From positions 124,001-188,000 of the forward strand of contig CAWJWP010000036.1 of the NCBI GenBank assembly GCA_963846495.1: a stretch of 64,000 bases of DNA, given 5' to 3'. The number at the start of each line of letters is the position of its first letter. Positions within the stretch are counted from its first letter, which is position 1. The stretch comes from DASYQD01 sp963846495 (GTDB lineage Bacteria > Acidobacteriota > Thermoanaerobaculia > Multivoradales > JAIOJS01). Of the stretch, positions 17,154 through 26,267 are shown piece after piece. The notes under the pieces are model-generated. The model ran no database searches and was not told the DNA's origin. It saw only the letters and a program-made list of their open reading frames with translations. The translations under genes were made by a program, and so were the position numbers.

Positions 17154-20033
17154 CTACGGCGACGCGCCGCCCCATGGCGGAAGGAGGATTCCCGTCTCGA
17201 AGCCGTTGTAGAAGAGGCCGCCGCTGATGCAGGCCGTGGGCAGCTGGGCGTTGCCGATCACCATGCTGTCCATGTACCACCCGGCGCCGTTGCCGGTGGA
17301 GTCGTCGCCCTCGTTCCAGCGCAGCTTCACCACCTGGTTGGCGTAGGCCGAGAGGTTGGCGGTGACCTGCGTGAAGGGGCCGATCGAGCCCGCGCACCAG
17401 GCGCGCTTGCCGCCGATCGGGTTCGAGCAGCAGGTGTGGACGGTGCCGTTGAAGCCGCCGGCCGTGAAGGCGGCGTCGGGCAGCACCGTCCAGGTGGCGC
17501 CGCCGTCGGTGCTGACCTCGAGCGTGCCGCCGTCGAAGCACTCCGCGAGGGTGCCGTCGAAGTCGTAGGTGTGCCAGAAGCTCAACGTGGTCGCGGCGGT
17601 GGCGCCGAAGGACGGCGAGATCAGCACCCGTCCGCCGGGCGAGCCGATGCTGGGCGACAGCCACGAGTGAGTCGGCGACTGCGACTGCGCCACCGTCCAC
17701 AGCCAGTCCTGCGCGCCGACCGTGGCGAAGTGGCTCCAGCCGGCGAGGTCGAACCCGCCGCCGGACTGCGCGCCTTCGAAGTTGTCGGTCAGCGTCGCCG
17801 GCACGAACGGGCCGGTGGGTGCCGAGCTCTTCTCGACGACGTTCGACTCCTCCGCCGCGTTTCCCGTGTCGACGGCACGCACGACGTAGTAGTAGGTCTG
17901 GCCGCCGTTCAAGGCGAGGTTGTCCTGGTAGCTCGTGCCGGTGACGCCGGTGGCGACACGGTTGCCGAGGCTGGGCGTGAACCCCGGCGTCGTGCCGCGA
18001 TAGACGTTGTAGGTGACGCCGCCGCCGCACTGCGAGCTGGCCGCCGCCCACGTGAGGTCGAGCTTGCAGCCCGTGTCGCGTGCGTTGGCGACGGACGTGA
18101 GGCCGGCAAACGCCGGCGCCAACGTACAGGCCCCGGTGGCGACCGCCTCGACGCAGCCCGAGGGCCCGCTCTCGCAGGCAGCGACGAGCCCGCTCACGCG
18201 GTAGGCGTAGGAGATGCCGCCGGAGACCGTCGTGTCCTGATGGAGGAACCCGGGCACCGTCCCGGTGATGGCGACGAAGGGGCCGGGCGCGGCGCAAGTC
18301 CCCTGCGCGCGGTAGATCTTGTAGCCGTCCGCGGCGGGCGCTACACCGGACCAGGTCACGTCGATGCGGTTGGGCGCCGCCGCGGTGGCGGTACCGATCG
18401 CCGGCACGCCCGACGGCACGCAGAGCTTGAAGCTGGCGATGCGCGTCGCCCAGACGCTCGTCGGCGAATAGAGCGAGGTGAACCAGAAGGTGCTGTCGTC
18501 GACCGGATCGACGCTGAGCGCGGCGTAGTCGCCCCAGCGGTTGCTGGGATTGCTGGTGGTGCCGGCGACGATGGCGACCTCCCCCTGCAGCGTGCCGAGG
18601 GGATCGCCGGCGAGCCGCGCGGCGAAGCGCAGGCTGGGAAACAGCGTCGAGCTGCCGACGCTGTAGCCGACGGCGAGGTGGCCCGAGCCGTCCATGGCGG
18701 CGCTGCCCATCCAGCGGCTATGGACGTCGGGGGCGAAGGTGCCCTCCTGGTAGAGGGTCCATCCGGCGCCGGTGTCGCGCAGCTCGAACCAGCGGATGCC
18801 GCCGTGGTCGGTGCCGTCGACGTCGGTGACGAGGTTGCCCACCAGCGTCTCGTGGCTGCCGAAGTTGCGGTACTGCAGGCGGTGCATCACCACCTCGCGC
18901 ACCGGATCGAGGCCGGGCCCGCTCGGCTGCGGGAAGCAGCTGAAGGTGAGGAGGCCGCAGAGGTCGGAGTCGAACTCGGCGATCGCGATGTTCGTCGGCC
19001 CGCTGAACGTCGAGTTGGCCGGCGTCGCAAAGTCGACATGGAAGTCCCAGACCTCGAGCAAGTCCTGCCCCGGCGTGCCGGGCGGGTTGTGCGCCTCGTC
19101 GTCGCGGTGGCGCATGTACGGGTTCGGCGCGCCCGGCGGCGGCGGCGCTTCGCCGTCGGCGTCGGCCGGGATCAGGGCCTCGAAGTTGAAGGCGCCGATG
19201 TTGGGGGCGGTGAAGCGCTGCACGGTGGTCACGCCACCGACGAGCATCTGGGCGCGGTCCATGGCGTACACCGCCGGCAGCGGGTTCTCGTTGGTCGAGA
19301 CGTAGTAGGCGTCGGGCCAGACGCCGTACTTCGGATAGTCGGGGAAGCCCGGCGCCTCGAGCTGGTAGGCGTACCAGCCGCCGCTGATCGGGTTGCTCGT
19401 CTGCGAGACATAGACGCAGAGCCGGAAGCCGCTGAAGCTGAACTCGCTCAGGAACCAGCGGTCGGCGAGCTGGTCGTAGAGGACGACGGGATCGCCGCGC
19501 CCGATGGCGCAGTTGCCGATGCCGAGGGAGTCCATGGCGATGGGCCCGGCGACGACCGTCCCGTCGGTCTTGTCGTAGACGGTGAAGACCGAGCCGCTGG
19601 GGCTGTTCACCGCCTGGATGTAGTGCGCGAGACCGACGTCGCCGACGGTGTCGGGCGGGTTGGAGCCGGTGAAGTCCTGGCCGGGGAAGTTGAGGATCGG
19701 CGGATCGAGGAGGACGCGCTGCGGCGCCCGCGCCTGGACGTCGAGCAGCGAGTCGCGCTGCGGCTCGGCCGGCGGCGGGACGACGCGCGGCGGGCGGTGG
19801 TAGCGGCGCGGGATCTCCACGATCGGATCGCCGGGCTGCCACGCCCTCGCCCGCGGCAGCTCGCGAAGGTCGCCGTCGAAGACGGTGGGGACCGCAACGG
19901 ACACCACCTGCGCGCCGCGCAGGATGACCTTCCCGGTTTCGTCGTCGGCGAGCGCGCCGCCGGCGGTGAGGACCGCGAACGCCGCGGCGGCGGCCGTCAT
20001 CAGCGCGACCCTGGGCATCGTTGTCGCCGGCAT
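17154..20033 (-). CDS. Large secreted protein with fibronectin-III-like repeats
   Basis: 959 residues with a signal peptide (cleavage near ALA-DD, about residue 29). Residues 120-530 look like a propeller-type domain (QDFTGSNPPDTVGDVGLAHY; DDSTFWFTSLYSP). Two fibronectin-III-like domains lie at about 540-745 (NRIDVTWSGVAPAADGYKIY; YNVYRGTTPGFTP). A jellyroll-like C-terminal domain has paired cysteines (DGGATWTVLPDAAF; HTCCSNPIGGKRAWC). The last 20 residues hold GLFYNGFETG, close to the DGFESG tail motif seen on exported proteins of some lineages. A cell-surface or secreted adhesive or binding role is likely; no enzyme motif was found. Confidence 0.82.
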   Translation of the reverse strand: MPATTMPRVALMTAAAAAFAVLTAGGALADDETGKVILRGAQVVSVAVPTVFDGDLRELPRARAWQPGDPIVEIPRRYHRPPRVVPPPAEPQRDSLLDVQARAPQRVLLDPPILNFPGQDFTGSNPPDTVGDVGLAHYIQAVNSPSGSVFTVYDKTDGTVVAGPIAMDSLGIGNCAIGRGDPVVLYDQLADRWFLSEFSFSGFRLCVYVSQTSNPISGGWYAYQLEAPGFPDYPKYGVWPDAYYVSTNENPLPAVYAMDRAQMLVGGVTTVQRFTAPNIGAFNFEALIPADADGEAPPPPGAPNPYMRHRDDEAHNPPGTPGQDLLEVWDFHVDFATPANSTFSGPTNIAIAEFDSDLCGLLTFSCFPQPSGPGLDPVREVVMHRLQYRNFGSHETLVGNLVTDVDGTDHGGIRWFELRDTGAGWTLYQEGTFAPDVHSRWMGSAAMDGSGHLAVGYSVGSSTLFPSLRFAARLAGDPLGTLQGEVAIVAGTTSNPSNRWGDYAALSVDPVDDSTFWFTSLYSPTSVWATRIASFKLCVPSGVPAIGTATAAAPNRIDVTWSGVAPAADGYKIYRAQGTCAAPGPFVAITGTVPGFLHQDTTVSGGISYAYRVSGLVAACESGPSGCVEAVATGACTLAPAFAGLTSVANARDTGCKLDLTWAAASSQCGGGVTYNVYRGTTPGFTPSLGNRVATGVTGTSYQDNLALNGGQTYYYVVRAVDTGNAAEESNVVEKSSAPTGPFVPATLTDNFEGAQSGGGFDLAGWSHFATVGAQDWLWTVAQSQSPTHSWLSPSIGSPGGRVLISPSFGATAATTLSFWHTYDFDGTLAECFDGGTLEVSTDGGATWTVLPDAAFTAGGFNGTVHTCCSNPIGGKRAWCAGSIGPFTQVTANLSAYANQVVKLRWNEGDDSTGNGAGWYMDSMVIGNAQLPTACISGGLFYNGFETGILLPPWGGASP

Positions 20034-20283
20034 TAGGGCTCCCGCGTTGGAGGGTGACGCGGACCATTATCCTTCACGCCACCGTTGGCGAGCGGATCTG
20101 TGTAGCGCTCCGCCGCGTAGCGCTTGACGGCGGCGTCCGTTGCTGGTTTGCTGAGCGTGTTGAGGAAGTCGCGCCGCCGCCGGCGGCGCGCGGCCACCGT
20201 CGAGAGGCGCTGCAGCGGATCGACTCCGCCACGCTCGACGCTGGCTCCAACGGTAAGGGCGCCTTCCAAGGGGGAGGTCGCCG
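20034..20283. other. Divergent intergenic region, 250 bases
   Basis: Separates the large secreted protein gene (minus) from the MOSC gene (plus), so it must hold two promoters. A GC-rich inverted stretch (GCGCCGCCGCCGGCGGCGCG) lies near 20170-20192, and a purine-rich ribosome binding site (GGGGGAGG) sits before the MOSC ATG. A 78-codon open frame exists on the minus strand but has no recognisable domain or clear ribosome binding site, so it is not called as a gene. Confidence 0.5.
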
Positions 20284-21012
20284 ATGCGTGGCTTTGAGAA
20301 CGGCAGGCAAGTCGGCCGGGTCGTGGGATTGTGGCGCTACCCGGTCAAGTCGATGCGCGCCGAGGCGCTGGCGGAGGTCGAGGTCTCGTGGCACGGGCTC
20401 GCCGGCGATCGGCGATGGGCGTTCATTCGTGACGGCGTGGTGCAGAGCGGCTTTCCTTGGCTCACGCTGCGCGAGCGCGGGGACCTCAACCACTATCGGC
20501 CGTCGTTCGTCGACCCGGCGCGACCCGACAAGTCGCCGACGGTCGTCACCACGCCGTCGGGGGCGACGCTCGACGTCGTGGACCCGGCGCTCGCGGCCGA
20601 GCTCGGAGCCGGCGTGCGCGTCATCAAGCAGGACCGCGGGGTCTTCGACACCATTCCGCTGTCGCTCATCACCACGCAGACGATCGCCCGCCTCGGCGAG
20701 ACGGTCGGCGCCGAGCTCGTGGTCGAGCGGTTTCGGCCGAACATCCTGGTGGAGGCGACCGAGGAGGCGCCGTTTGCCGAGGACGCCTGGGTGGGATGCG
20801 TGCTGCGCATCGGCGGTCTGCGCCTGCGCGTCGACAAGCGCGACGGCCGCTGCGCCGTCGTCACCGTCGATCCGGTGACGACGGAGCGCAACCCGGCCAT
20901 CCTGCGCGCCATCGCCCGCGATCGTGAAGGCTGCCTCGGCGTCTACGGCTCGACCGTGGAACCGGGCCGCATCGCGATGAGCGATCCCGTGCTCGTCGAC
21001 TCGCGTGCCTGA
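20284..21012 (+). CDS. MOSC domain protein
   Basis: 242 residues, ATG at 20284 behind a good ribosome binding site. The N-terminal beta-barrel (GLWRYPVKSMRAE; HGLAGDRRWAF) and the MOSC core (SLITTQTIARLGE; RFRPNILVEA; RVDKRDGRCAVVTVDPVT) follow the usual order, and the conserved cysteine of MOSC proteins is present in GRCAV. MOSC domains bind molybdenum cofactor or transfer sulfur in molybdenum hydroxylases and mARC-type reductases. A molybdenum hydroxylase operon lies 36 kb away in the window, but a link is only speculation. Cytoplasmic, single gene. Confidence 0.9.
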   Translation: MRGFENGRQVGRVVGLWRYPVKSMRAEALAEVEVSWHGLAGDRRWAFIRDGVVQSGFPWLTLRERGDLNHYRPSFVDPARPDKSPTVVTTPSGATLDVVDPALAAELGAGVRVIKQDRGVFDTIPLSLITTQTIARLGETVGAELVVERFRPNILVEATEEAPFAEDAWVGCVLRIGGLRLRVDKRDGRCAVVTVDPVTTERNPAILRAIARDREGCLGVYGSTVEPGRIAMSDPVLVDSRA

Positions 21013-21026
21013 CCGCGAGAGAGTCC

Positions 21027-21104
21027 TGTCATCGCGAGGGCGCGCAGCGCCCGTGGCGATCTCGATGTCGAGACTGCTTCGTCGCTGCGCTCCTCGCAGT
21101 GACA
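21027..21104. repeat. Dispersed palindromic intergenic repeat (HCEERSDEA type)
   Basis: A 78-base element whose ends are imperfect inverted copies: TGTCATCGCGAGG on the left and, reading the other strand from the right, TGTCACTGCGAGG (11 of 13 match). Translated on the minus strand it gives CHCEERSDEAVS and later ALAMT, the tell-tale peptide of a palindromic repeat widely scattered in bacterial genomes. It lies in a 290-base gap between the MOSC and FecR genes. It may be mobilised by a transposase elsewhere or act as an mRNA hairpin. Only this copy is seen in the window. Confidence 0.7.
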
Positions 21105-21302
21105 TGGAAGGGCTTCGTTTCCGCGGGTCGACAGAATCGGTGAACACTCGCGATGACACACGGCGACGCCGCGAGGTGACGGCCCCCCACTGCTGCGGCG
21201 GCGCCGACGATCGCCGTCCACTCTGCCAGCCACGCCGTGCCGGCCATGGCTCTCGGCTTGCACAGGCGGCTCGAAATCGCAGGGGGCCGAGGGAGCCGCG
21301 CC

Positions 21303-22625
21303 ATGCTGTTTCTTCTGAGTTTCTTCCGACAGAGGGGAGCGCTGCGCCTGGCCGCCGTCCTGCTGGCCATGGCGGCCGCCGCGGCGCCGGTCGCCGCCGC
21401 GAGCGACGAGAGCTACTACAGCGTCGTCGAGAGCGGCGTCACCGTCGAGCGGGCGGCAGAGGCGCAACCGGCCGAGGAGGACCAGCTGGTCTTCGCCGGC
21501 GACCGCCTGACGACGACCTTCAGCGCGCGCGCCGAGGTCATCCTCGCCGACTCCGTGATCCGGGTCGGGGGCGGCAGCGACGTGGTCTTCGCGGCGCTCG
21601 CGGAACCGGGCGACGGCGACGCCGGCGACAGCCCCCACCTCCTGCTCCTCGAGCAGGGCGAGCTGCTCGTCGCGAGCGAAGGCGCGACGGCGATCCGCAT
21701 CGACACCGACAACGCCACCGTCTTCGTGCGCGCCGGCTCCTGCCGCATCGAACGCGACGCCGAGTCGACCGTGATGACCGTGCGCCGCGGCGAGGTGGAG
21801 CTGAGGACGAGGCAGGGGGCGGTGGTCGTCGCCGCGGATGAGCGTGCGTGGGTCTGGGGCGACGAGGCGCCCGTCGTCGAGCCCGCCGGCGGCAGCGATG
21901 CCCTCGAACGCTGGGCGGCGTCCCTCGACGCGCGCCGCGAGCGCCTGGCCTCGTCGACGTCGCGGCTGCGCTCCTGGTGGGGCGGCTTCTGGTCGGTGTT
22001 CTGGGAGGACGACGGTTACGACTCCGTCTTCCACTCGGTCGACATCGGCGATTGCGACGACGGCGTGACGGTGTGCCGCCACGGCTCCGGCGGCGGCGCC
22101 GCCAGGACTCGGCCGCCGCAAACGGCGACCGATCCGGACGAGCCGGCAGAGGATGAGCCCGGCACGCCCGGCGACGGCCCGATCGAGATTGCCTTGACCA
22201 AGCCCTGGCCGCCCGACGGTGCGGACCCGACCGAGCCTGTCCCCTTTCCCGTCGGCAAGCCGCCTCTAGATACGAACGTGAGCGAGTCGCCGGTTCCACT
22301 CACCGCGGGCGTTGCCGTCGCAGGGATCGAAGGCCCCGAGGCGGCGGCACCGAAGCCGTCAGCCGACGAATCGCCGCAGCCGGACGCCACGTCGACTGTG
22401 GATGACAACGTATCCACGACGAGCGACGCGTCCACGACCAGCGAGCCCTCCAGCTCCGACACCTCCACGGCCGACAGCTCGAGCGCGAGCGTAGAGCCCG
22501 TTACGACGAGCTACGACACGACGACGACGGTCACCACGTCCACCGATAGCGGCGGCTTCAGTCCCGAGCCGAGCGCTCCCGAGGCGCCGCCGCCGCCCGA
22601 GCACGGCATCGAGCCGAACCGATAA
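21303..22625 (+). CDS. FecR-domain protein with low-complexity C-terminus
   Basis: 440 residues from ATG 21303, preceded by GAGGGAG. A signal peptide (to about residue 33) is followed by a FecR-like domain at about residues 35-190 (GDRLTTTFSARAEVILAD; LLEQGELLVASEGATAIRI; VMTVRRGEVELRT). A Trp-rich linker then leads to a long Pro/Glu- and Ser/Thr-rich tail with runs such as TTSDASTTSEPSSSDTST. There is no iron-regulatory transmembrane sigma partner nearby, so this is the stand-alone exported FecR type, probably a cell-envelope or surface protein. The cytochrome P460 gene follows 26 bases downstream. Confidence 0.82.
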   Translation: MLFLLSFFRQRGALRLAAVLLAMAAAAAPVAAASDESYYSVVESGVTVERAAEAQPAEEDQLVFAGDRLTTTFSARAEVILADSVIRVGGGSDVVFAALAEPGDGDAGDSPHLLLLEQGELLVASEGATAIRIDTDNATVFVRAGSCRIERDAESTVMTVRRGEVELRTRQGAVVVAADERAWVWGDEAPVVEPAGGSDALERWAASLDARRERLASSTSRLRSWWGGFWSVFWEDDGYDSVFHSVDIGDCDDGVTVCRHGSGGGAARTRPPQTATDPDEPAEDEPGTPGDGPIEIALTKPWPPDGADPTEPVPFPVGKPPLDTNVSESPVPLTAGVAVAGIEGPEAAAPKPSADESPQPDATSTVDDNVSTTSDASTTSEPSSSDTSTADSSSASVEPVTTSYDTTTTVTTSTDSGGFSPEPSAPEAPPPPEHGIEPNR

Positions 22626-22651
22626 GCAGCTCCGCGATAGGGAGTCTCGCC

Positions 22652-23197
22652 ATGATGCGACCCGCACTGGTGGTGGCCGCGGCCGCGCTGCTGCTCGGGC
22701 CGACGCCTCCGAAGCCACTGGAAGTCACCGGCGAAAACGTCCTTTCGTTCTACAAGACCTTCGACCGCCTGAACGACGAGCCGATCGAAGTGTCGGCATG
22801 GCTCTCCGCCGTCTGCGCCCCGGCTTTCGGACACGACCACGACCGCGCGCGGGAAGTGGAGCGCGCCGGTCCGCACACCGACGCCCTGGTGCACCTCTAC
22901 GCCCACGGCGTCGACAAGTCGACCTTCGCTTCGCCAGAGCGGCAGTTCCCCGTCGGCACGATCGTCGTCAAGGAGAAGCTGACGGACGACTTCAAACCCG
23001 ACGGCGTGGGCGGCATGCGAAAGATGCCGCCGGGCTACGACCCCGAGGGCGGCGACTGGCTCTACTTCTACAGCTCGAAGTCCGGCGGCTTCTTCTCCGG
23101 CCGCCTGGAGAACTGCCGCTCCTGCCACCTGCGGGCGAAAGAGTCCGACTTCGTCTACTTCGTCAGCAGCCACGACGACACCGGCGAAGCGCGCTAG
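22652..23197 (+). CDS. Cytochrome P460-like haem protein
   Basis: 181 residues with a signal peptide. A single haem-binding C-R-S-C-H (Cys155, Cys158, His159) sits near the C-terminus, preceded by GGDWLYFYSSKSGGFFSGR and FPVGTIVVKEKL, which is the layout of cytochrome P460 / c'-beta family proteins. Members handle hydroxylamine or NO, or act as electron carriers. The family's lysine crosslink cannot be judged from sequence alone. Exported. It follows the FecR gene by 26 bases and converges on the 731-residue gene at a GC palindrome. Confidence 0.8.
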   Translation: MMRPALVVAAAALLLGPTPPKPLEVTGENVLSFYKTFDRLNDEPIEVSAWLSAVCAPAFGHDHDRAREVERAGPHTDALVHLYAHGVDKSTFASPERQFPVGTIVVKEKLTDDFKPDGVGGMRKMPPGYDPEGGDWLYFYSSKSGGFFSGRLENCRSCHLRAKESDFVYFVSSHDDTGEAR

Positions 23198-23211
23198 CCG
23201 CGGCGCCGCGG
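23198..23211. terminator. GC-rich palindrome between convergent genes
   Basis: CCGCGGCGCCGCGG is a perfect 14-base palindrome lying directly after the cytochrome P460 stop codon and five bases before the stop of the convergent gene. It can form a short hairpin and may end both transcripts. No T-run follows on either strand, so it is a weak terminator candidate. Confidence 0.35.
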
Positions 23212-23215
23212 GCGG

Positions 23216-25411
23216 TCAGTCGAACCAGTAGGGCGTGCGCTCCGCCCACTCGCTCCGCGGATAGCGGCGGTGCAGAAGCTCGAACGCGGTGCGCGACACG
23301 CCGGCATATCCCGTCGTGGGACACCCATAGCGCGTCGCGCGCACGACGAGATGAAGCGCCTCGGGCAGGCGCCGATCCTCGGGATGAGCGCGGGCCCACG
23401 ATAGAACGGCATCACCCATCCATTGGGGACCCGCGGGGATCTCGGCCCGCGCCTGCTGCTCGCGCCGCGCCGTCTCGCGATCCTCCGCCGACCATGGCGA
23501 GGTTGGGATGGGCGGCAGCGGCGCCATGAGCCCCGGCGGCTTGCCGCCCGCACACCACCAGTTGTCGCGCAGGGAATCGATCTCGCCCGCCGCCGCCGAT
23601 CGATCGGGAGTGTCCCGCACCCACGACGCGATCTCCGGGTGGTGCAGCAGCAACCACGCCGCAGCGAATCGCCGGCCTTGGGGCGGGCGCTCGTCCGCCC
23701 AGGCCGTGAGCGGTTTTGCGAGGGATGGGTCGAGCGCCGCCGCGGCGCGGGCGAGCGGCCTCGCCGTGGGCTCGCGGTCGAGCATCACGGCGCGGACCCA
23801 GCCGGTGAGCGCGAGCGACCGGCGCACTTGCGCCGGCAATTTCGCCTCGCGCACCAGGGCGATCCATTGCTCGAGCGGCAGGGTCTCGTCGACGAGCCCG
23901 CGCGCCGAAGGGCCCAGCCAGCCGTCGTGGATCGCGGTGCGCTCGTCCTCGTAGTAGTAGCGCTGCGCATGAGCGCGGGGCGTTGGCACGAGCACGGCGT
24001 GAGCGGCGAAGTCGGCGACGTCGCGCGCCGCGGCGGCGCGCAGGTCGAGCGTCTGGTTGCGATCGCCGGCGTCGAGGTCGTGACGCGCCAGCAGCGCGTC
24101 CAGCAACGGCCGGGCCGCTCCCGGGTCGCCGCTCTCGACGAGCCAGCGGGCGCGGTGGAAGGACACCGTCACCGCCGCAGGTGAGCTCGACGGAACCTTC
24201 GCTGCCGCCGCCAGGAGCTCGCCGTCCGCGCCGCTCGCAGGCGGCCCCAGCGCGAGCGCGGCGAGGAGCCACGGTAGCGTCGGCTGCGCCCGCCACGCCG
24301 CCAGGGCTCGCGGCGCCGCCGCGCGAACGGCTCGCCGCGCGGCCTCCTCGTCGGCGTCGTCGAGCGGTGGACGCAGCATCGCGATCCAGGCCGTCACCGG
24401 CTCGACGCTCTCCGTCGGGGCACGCCGCCGGAGCGACACGTAGTCGTCGACGGCGCGCGCGACGTCCGCCTCGTCGACGCGCGGCGCCGCCGCCGTGATC
24501 TGCTCCGCAAGCTCGCGCCGCTGACGCTCGGGGCGAAGACGCGCGTGGACGAAGCCGAGCAGGCGATGGGACGGCCCGCGCACGGATGCGGGCGAGGGCT
24601 CGGCGGCGAGCCGTTCGAGCAACGTCGCCGCGCGCGCGAGGCACTCCTCGGCCGGGCAGCCGCCGAGCGTGCTGCGCCGGATCCAAGTCCGCGCTATCAG
24701 GTAGGGCGCGAGCTCTCGCCAGGGTGACGTCTCGTCCGCCGCGATGCGTTCGAACGCGGCGGCCGCGCCCTCGTAGTCGCGGTTGTAGAAGCGCGCCGCG
24801 GCGACATGGTAGGCGCGGTCGGCGCGCGCGAGCGGCGGCCATGACGCCTCGGCGTCCGGCGGCAGCGGCGCCCGCTCGCCGCAGGCGGCGAAGACCTGGT
24901 CTTGCGCCTCCACCCAGCGGCGCACCTCCACCGCTCCCGCGCCATAACGTCGCGCGCCGTCCTCGAGCGTCTTCGTCGCGGCGGCGAACGCGTCGTCGCC
25001 GCAGTTGACGAACCACTGCCATGGCTCCTCGTCGCTGACGCTCTGCGTCGGACTGATGGCCGGGGCCGGACCAAAGGCCGCGCGAGCCTCGCGCCAGCGC
25101 TGCAGCCCGGCGTCCGTTTCGGTGGCAGCCTCCCGAGACGGCGCGCTCTGGCCCGCGACCCACGTCGAGGGACCGAGCGCCGTGGCGAGCGGCGGCGGGA
25201 TCGCGAGGCCGTGCAGGCGACGCCAGCGGGCGAGCAGCGATCGGACGCCCTCGTACGGCACCAGGATGCCGTCGGCTCGCGATGGCTCGTAGAACCAGCT
25301 CGGCTCCGGCCAGAACGCGACCGGCTGGGGGTCGGGACCGCAAGCGCGAGCGCTGCCGACCAGGGCGACGATGGCGATCGCGACCGCCGCGAACGTGGAC
25401 CGAGATCTCAT
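23216..25411 (-). CDS. Exported helical-repeat protein, partner of DUF3142 gene
   Basis: 731 residues from ATG 25411. A signal peptide ends near residue 23 (SARAC), possibly a lipoprotein. The body is made of TPR-like helical segments (YHVAAARFYNRDYEGAAAAF; WREARAAFGPAPAIS) and Trp-rich stretches, with no catalytic motif. Its ATG overlaps the TGA of the DUF3142 gene (ATGA), so the two are coupled and probably act together in the envelope. I do not recognise a named family. The C-terminal part (LHLVVRATRYGCPTTGYAGV) looks conserved rather than random. Confidence 0.8.
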   Translation of the reverse strand: MRSRSTFAAVAIAIVALVGSARACGPDPQPVAFWPEPSWFYEPSRADGILVPYEGVRSLLARWRRLHGLAIPPPLATALGPSTWVAGQSAPSREAATETDAGLQRWREARAAFGPAPAISPTQSVSDEEPWQWFVNCGDDAFAAATKTLEDGARRYGAGAVEVRRWVEAQDQVFAACGERAPLPPDAEASWPPLARADRAYHVAAARFYNRDYEGAAAAFERIAADETSPWRELAPYLIARTWIRRSTLGGCPAEECLARAATLLERLAAEPSPASVRGPSHRLLGFVHARLRPERQRRELAEQITAAAPRVDEADVARAVDDYVSLRRRAPTESVEPVTAWIAMLRPPLDDADEEAARRAVRAAAPRALAAWRAQPTLPWLLAALALGPPASGADGELLAAAAKVPSSSPAAVTVSFHRARWLVESGDPGAARPLLDALLARHDLDAGDRNQTLDLRAAAARDVADFAAHAVLVPTPRAHAQRYYYEDERTAIHDGWLGPSARGLVDETLPLEQWIALVREAKLPAQVRRSLALTGWVRAVMLDREPTARPLARAAAALDPSLAKPLTAWADERPPQGRRFAAAWLLLHHPEIASWVRDTPDRSAAAGEIDSLRDNWWCAGGKPPGLMAPLPPIPTSPWSAEDRETARREQQARAEIPAGPQWMGDAVLSWARAHPEDRRLPEALHLVVRATRYGCPTTGYAGVSRTAFELLHRRYPRSEWAERTPYWFD

Positions 25412-26181
25412 CGCGTCTCGCGCAGAGCCTCGGCGAGGAGCTGCGCGTCCCACGCTCGCGGCGCGAACAGGTAGAGCCGCACGCCGCGCGGCGGCCGCAC
25501 CCACGGCTCGTCGGTGATGAGGCCGAGGGCGCGATCGCAGGGAGGCGGCAGGCCGTCGCGTTCGACGCGCCGCCGCAGCGGCGCGCCCTCGACTCCCATG
25601 CGGAAGAGCATGGGCACGATCTCGTCGGCATCGAGCGCGGCAGCGCCGCCGTCGAAGCACGTCGAGGCGAGCGCGGTGACCGAGACGTGGCTCGGCGACG
25701 GCAGCGCATCGCGTAGCGCGGCCAGCAGCGCGCGTGCGAACGGCCGCTGGGAGACCGTGGCGTCGAAGTCGACTTGCACCGCCGGGCCCCGCGCCAAGGC
25801 AGCGATTGCCTTGGCGACCTCGCGAGCCAGCGCGTCGTCGAGCGCGGCGGCCGCGCCGCCTCCGACTTCGACACGGACGACGGGAAGGACTTGCGTGGCG
25901 GGTGCGAGCCGCAGCGGATTCATCCGCGGCTCGACCCGCCAGCCTGCGCCGTCGACGTGCACCGTGCCGACGAGCGCCGCAACCGCGACTCGCGTGGGAT
26001 CGACGAAGCGGAGGTCCTCGGGCCGCTGCCACGCCCATAGGACGGTGCTCGGCCCGACAGACGCCCGGCGCATCGGCGACGCGACCCGTGAGCCGGCCAC
26101 CAGCCCGAGCAACAGCATCGAGCAAGTCGCGGCGATGAGCGCGGCTCGCGAGGTCTCGCTGGAGAAACGGGCGCCGGCCAC
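25408..26181 (-). CDS. DUF3142 domain protein
   Basis: 257 residues with an N-terminal membrane anchor or signal (residues 13-32). The core begins VLWAWQRPEDLRFVDP, which matches the WAWERPEDLR signature I associate with DUF3142, and continues with a central VQVDFDATVSQR containing the family's D-x-D and a TIM-barrel-like alternation. It is the first gene of a two-gene unit, overlapping the 731-residue gene by ATGA. The function of DUF3142 is unknown; the fold may be glycosidase-like, which is inference. Confidence 0.78.
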   Translation of the reverse strand: MAGARFSSETSRAALIAATCSMLLLGLVAGSRVASPMRRASVGPSTVLWAWQRPEDLRFVDPTRVAVAALVGTVHVDGAGWRVEPRMNPLRLAPATQVLPVVRVEVGGGAAAALDDALAREVAKAIAALARGPAVQVDFDATVSQRPFARALLAALRDALPSPSHVSVTALASTCFDGGAAALDADEIVPMLFRMGVEGAPLRRRVERDGLPPPCDRALGLITDEPWVRPPRGVRLYLFAPRAWDAQLLAEALRETR

Positions 26182-26193
26182 GCGCTCACTCTA

Positions 26194-26227
26194 GGCGCCG
26201 ATTGTGGCCCCGCGATGGCAAGCCGAG
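26194..26227. repeat. 34-base dispersed repeat, copy 1
   Basis: Begins GGCGCCGATTGTGGCC and ends AGCCGAG. A second copy at 33860-33893 matches at 31 of 34 positions in the same orientation. Both copies are intergenic: this one lies between the start of the DUF3142 gene and the stop of the M56 gene. Internal GGC/GCC self-complementarity is slight. Role unknown. Confidence 0.55.
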
Positions 26228-26267
26228 GGTCGCAGGAGCGACCGTCGGCCAATCGCGTCGCGGAGCT

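Noticed and set aside
16581..20036. Very long open frame antisense to the large secreted protein and its neighbour
   Set aside because: It has Ala/Arg/Gly-rich nonsense composition without domains, as expected for frames opposite GC-rich genes. The minus-strand genes have signal peptides and clear domains.
20034..20269. Small protein gene on the minus strand ahead of the secreted protein
   Set aside because: The 78-codon frame has an Arg run, no ribosome binding site and no recognisable motif.
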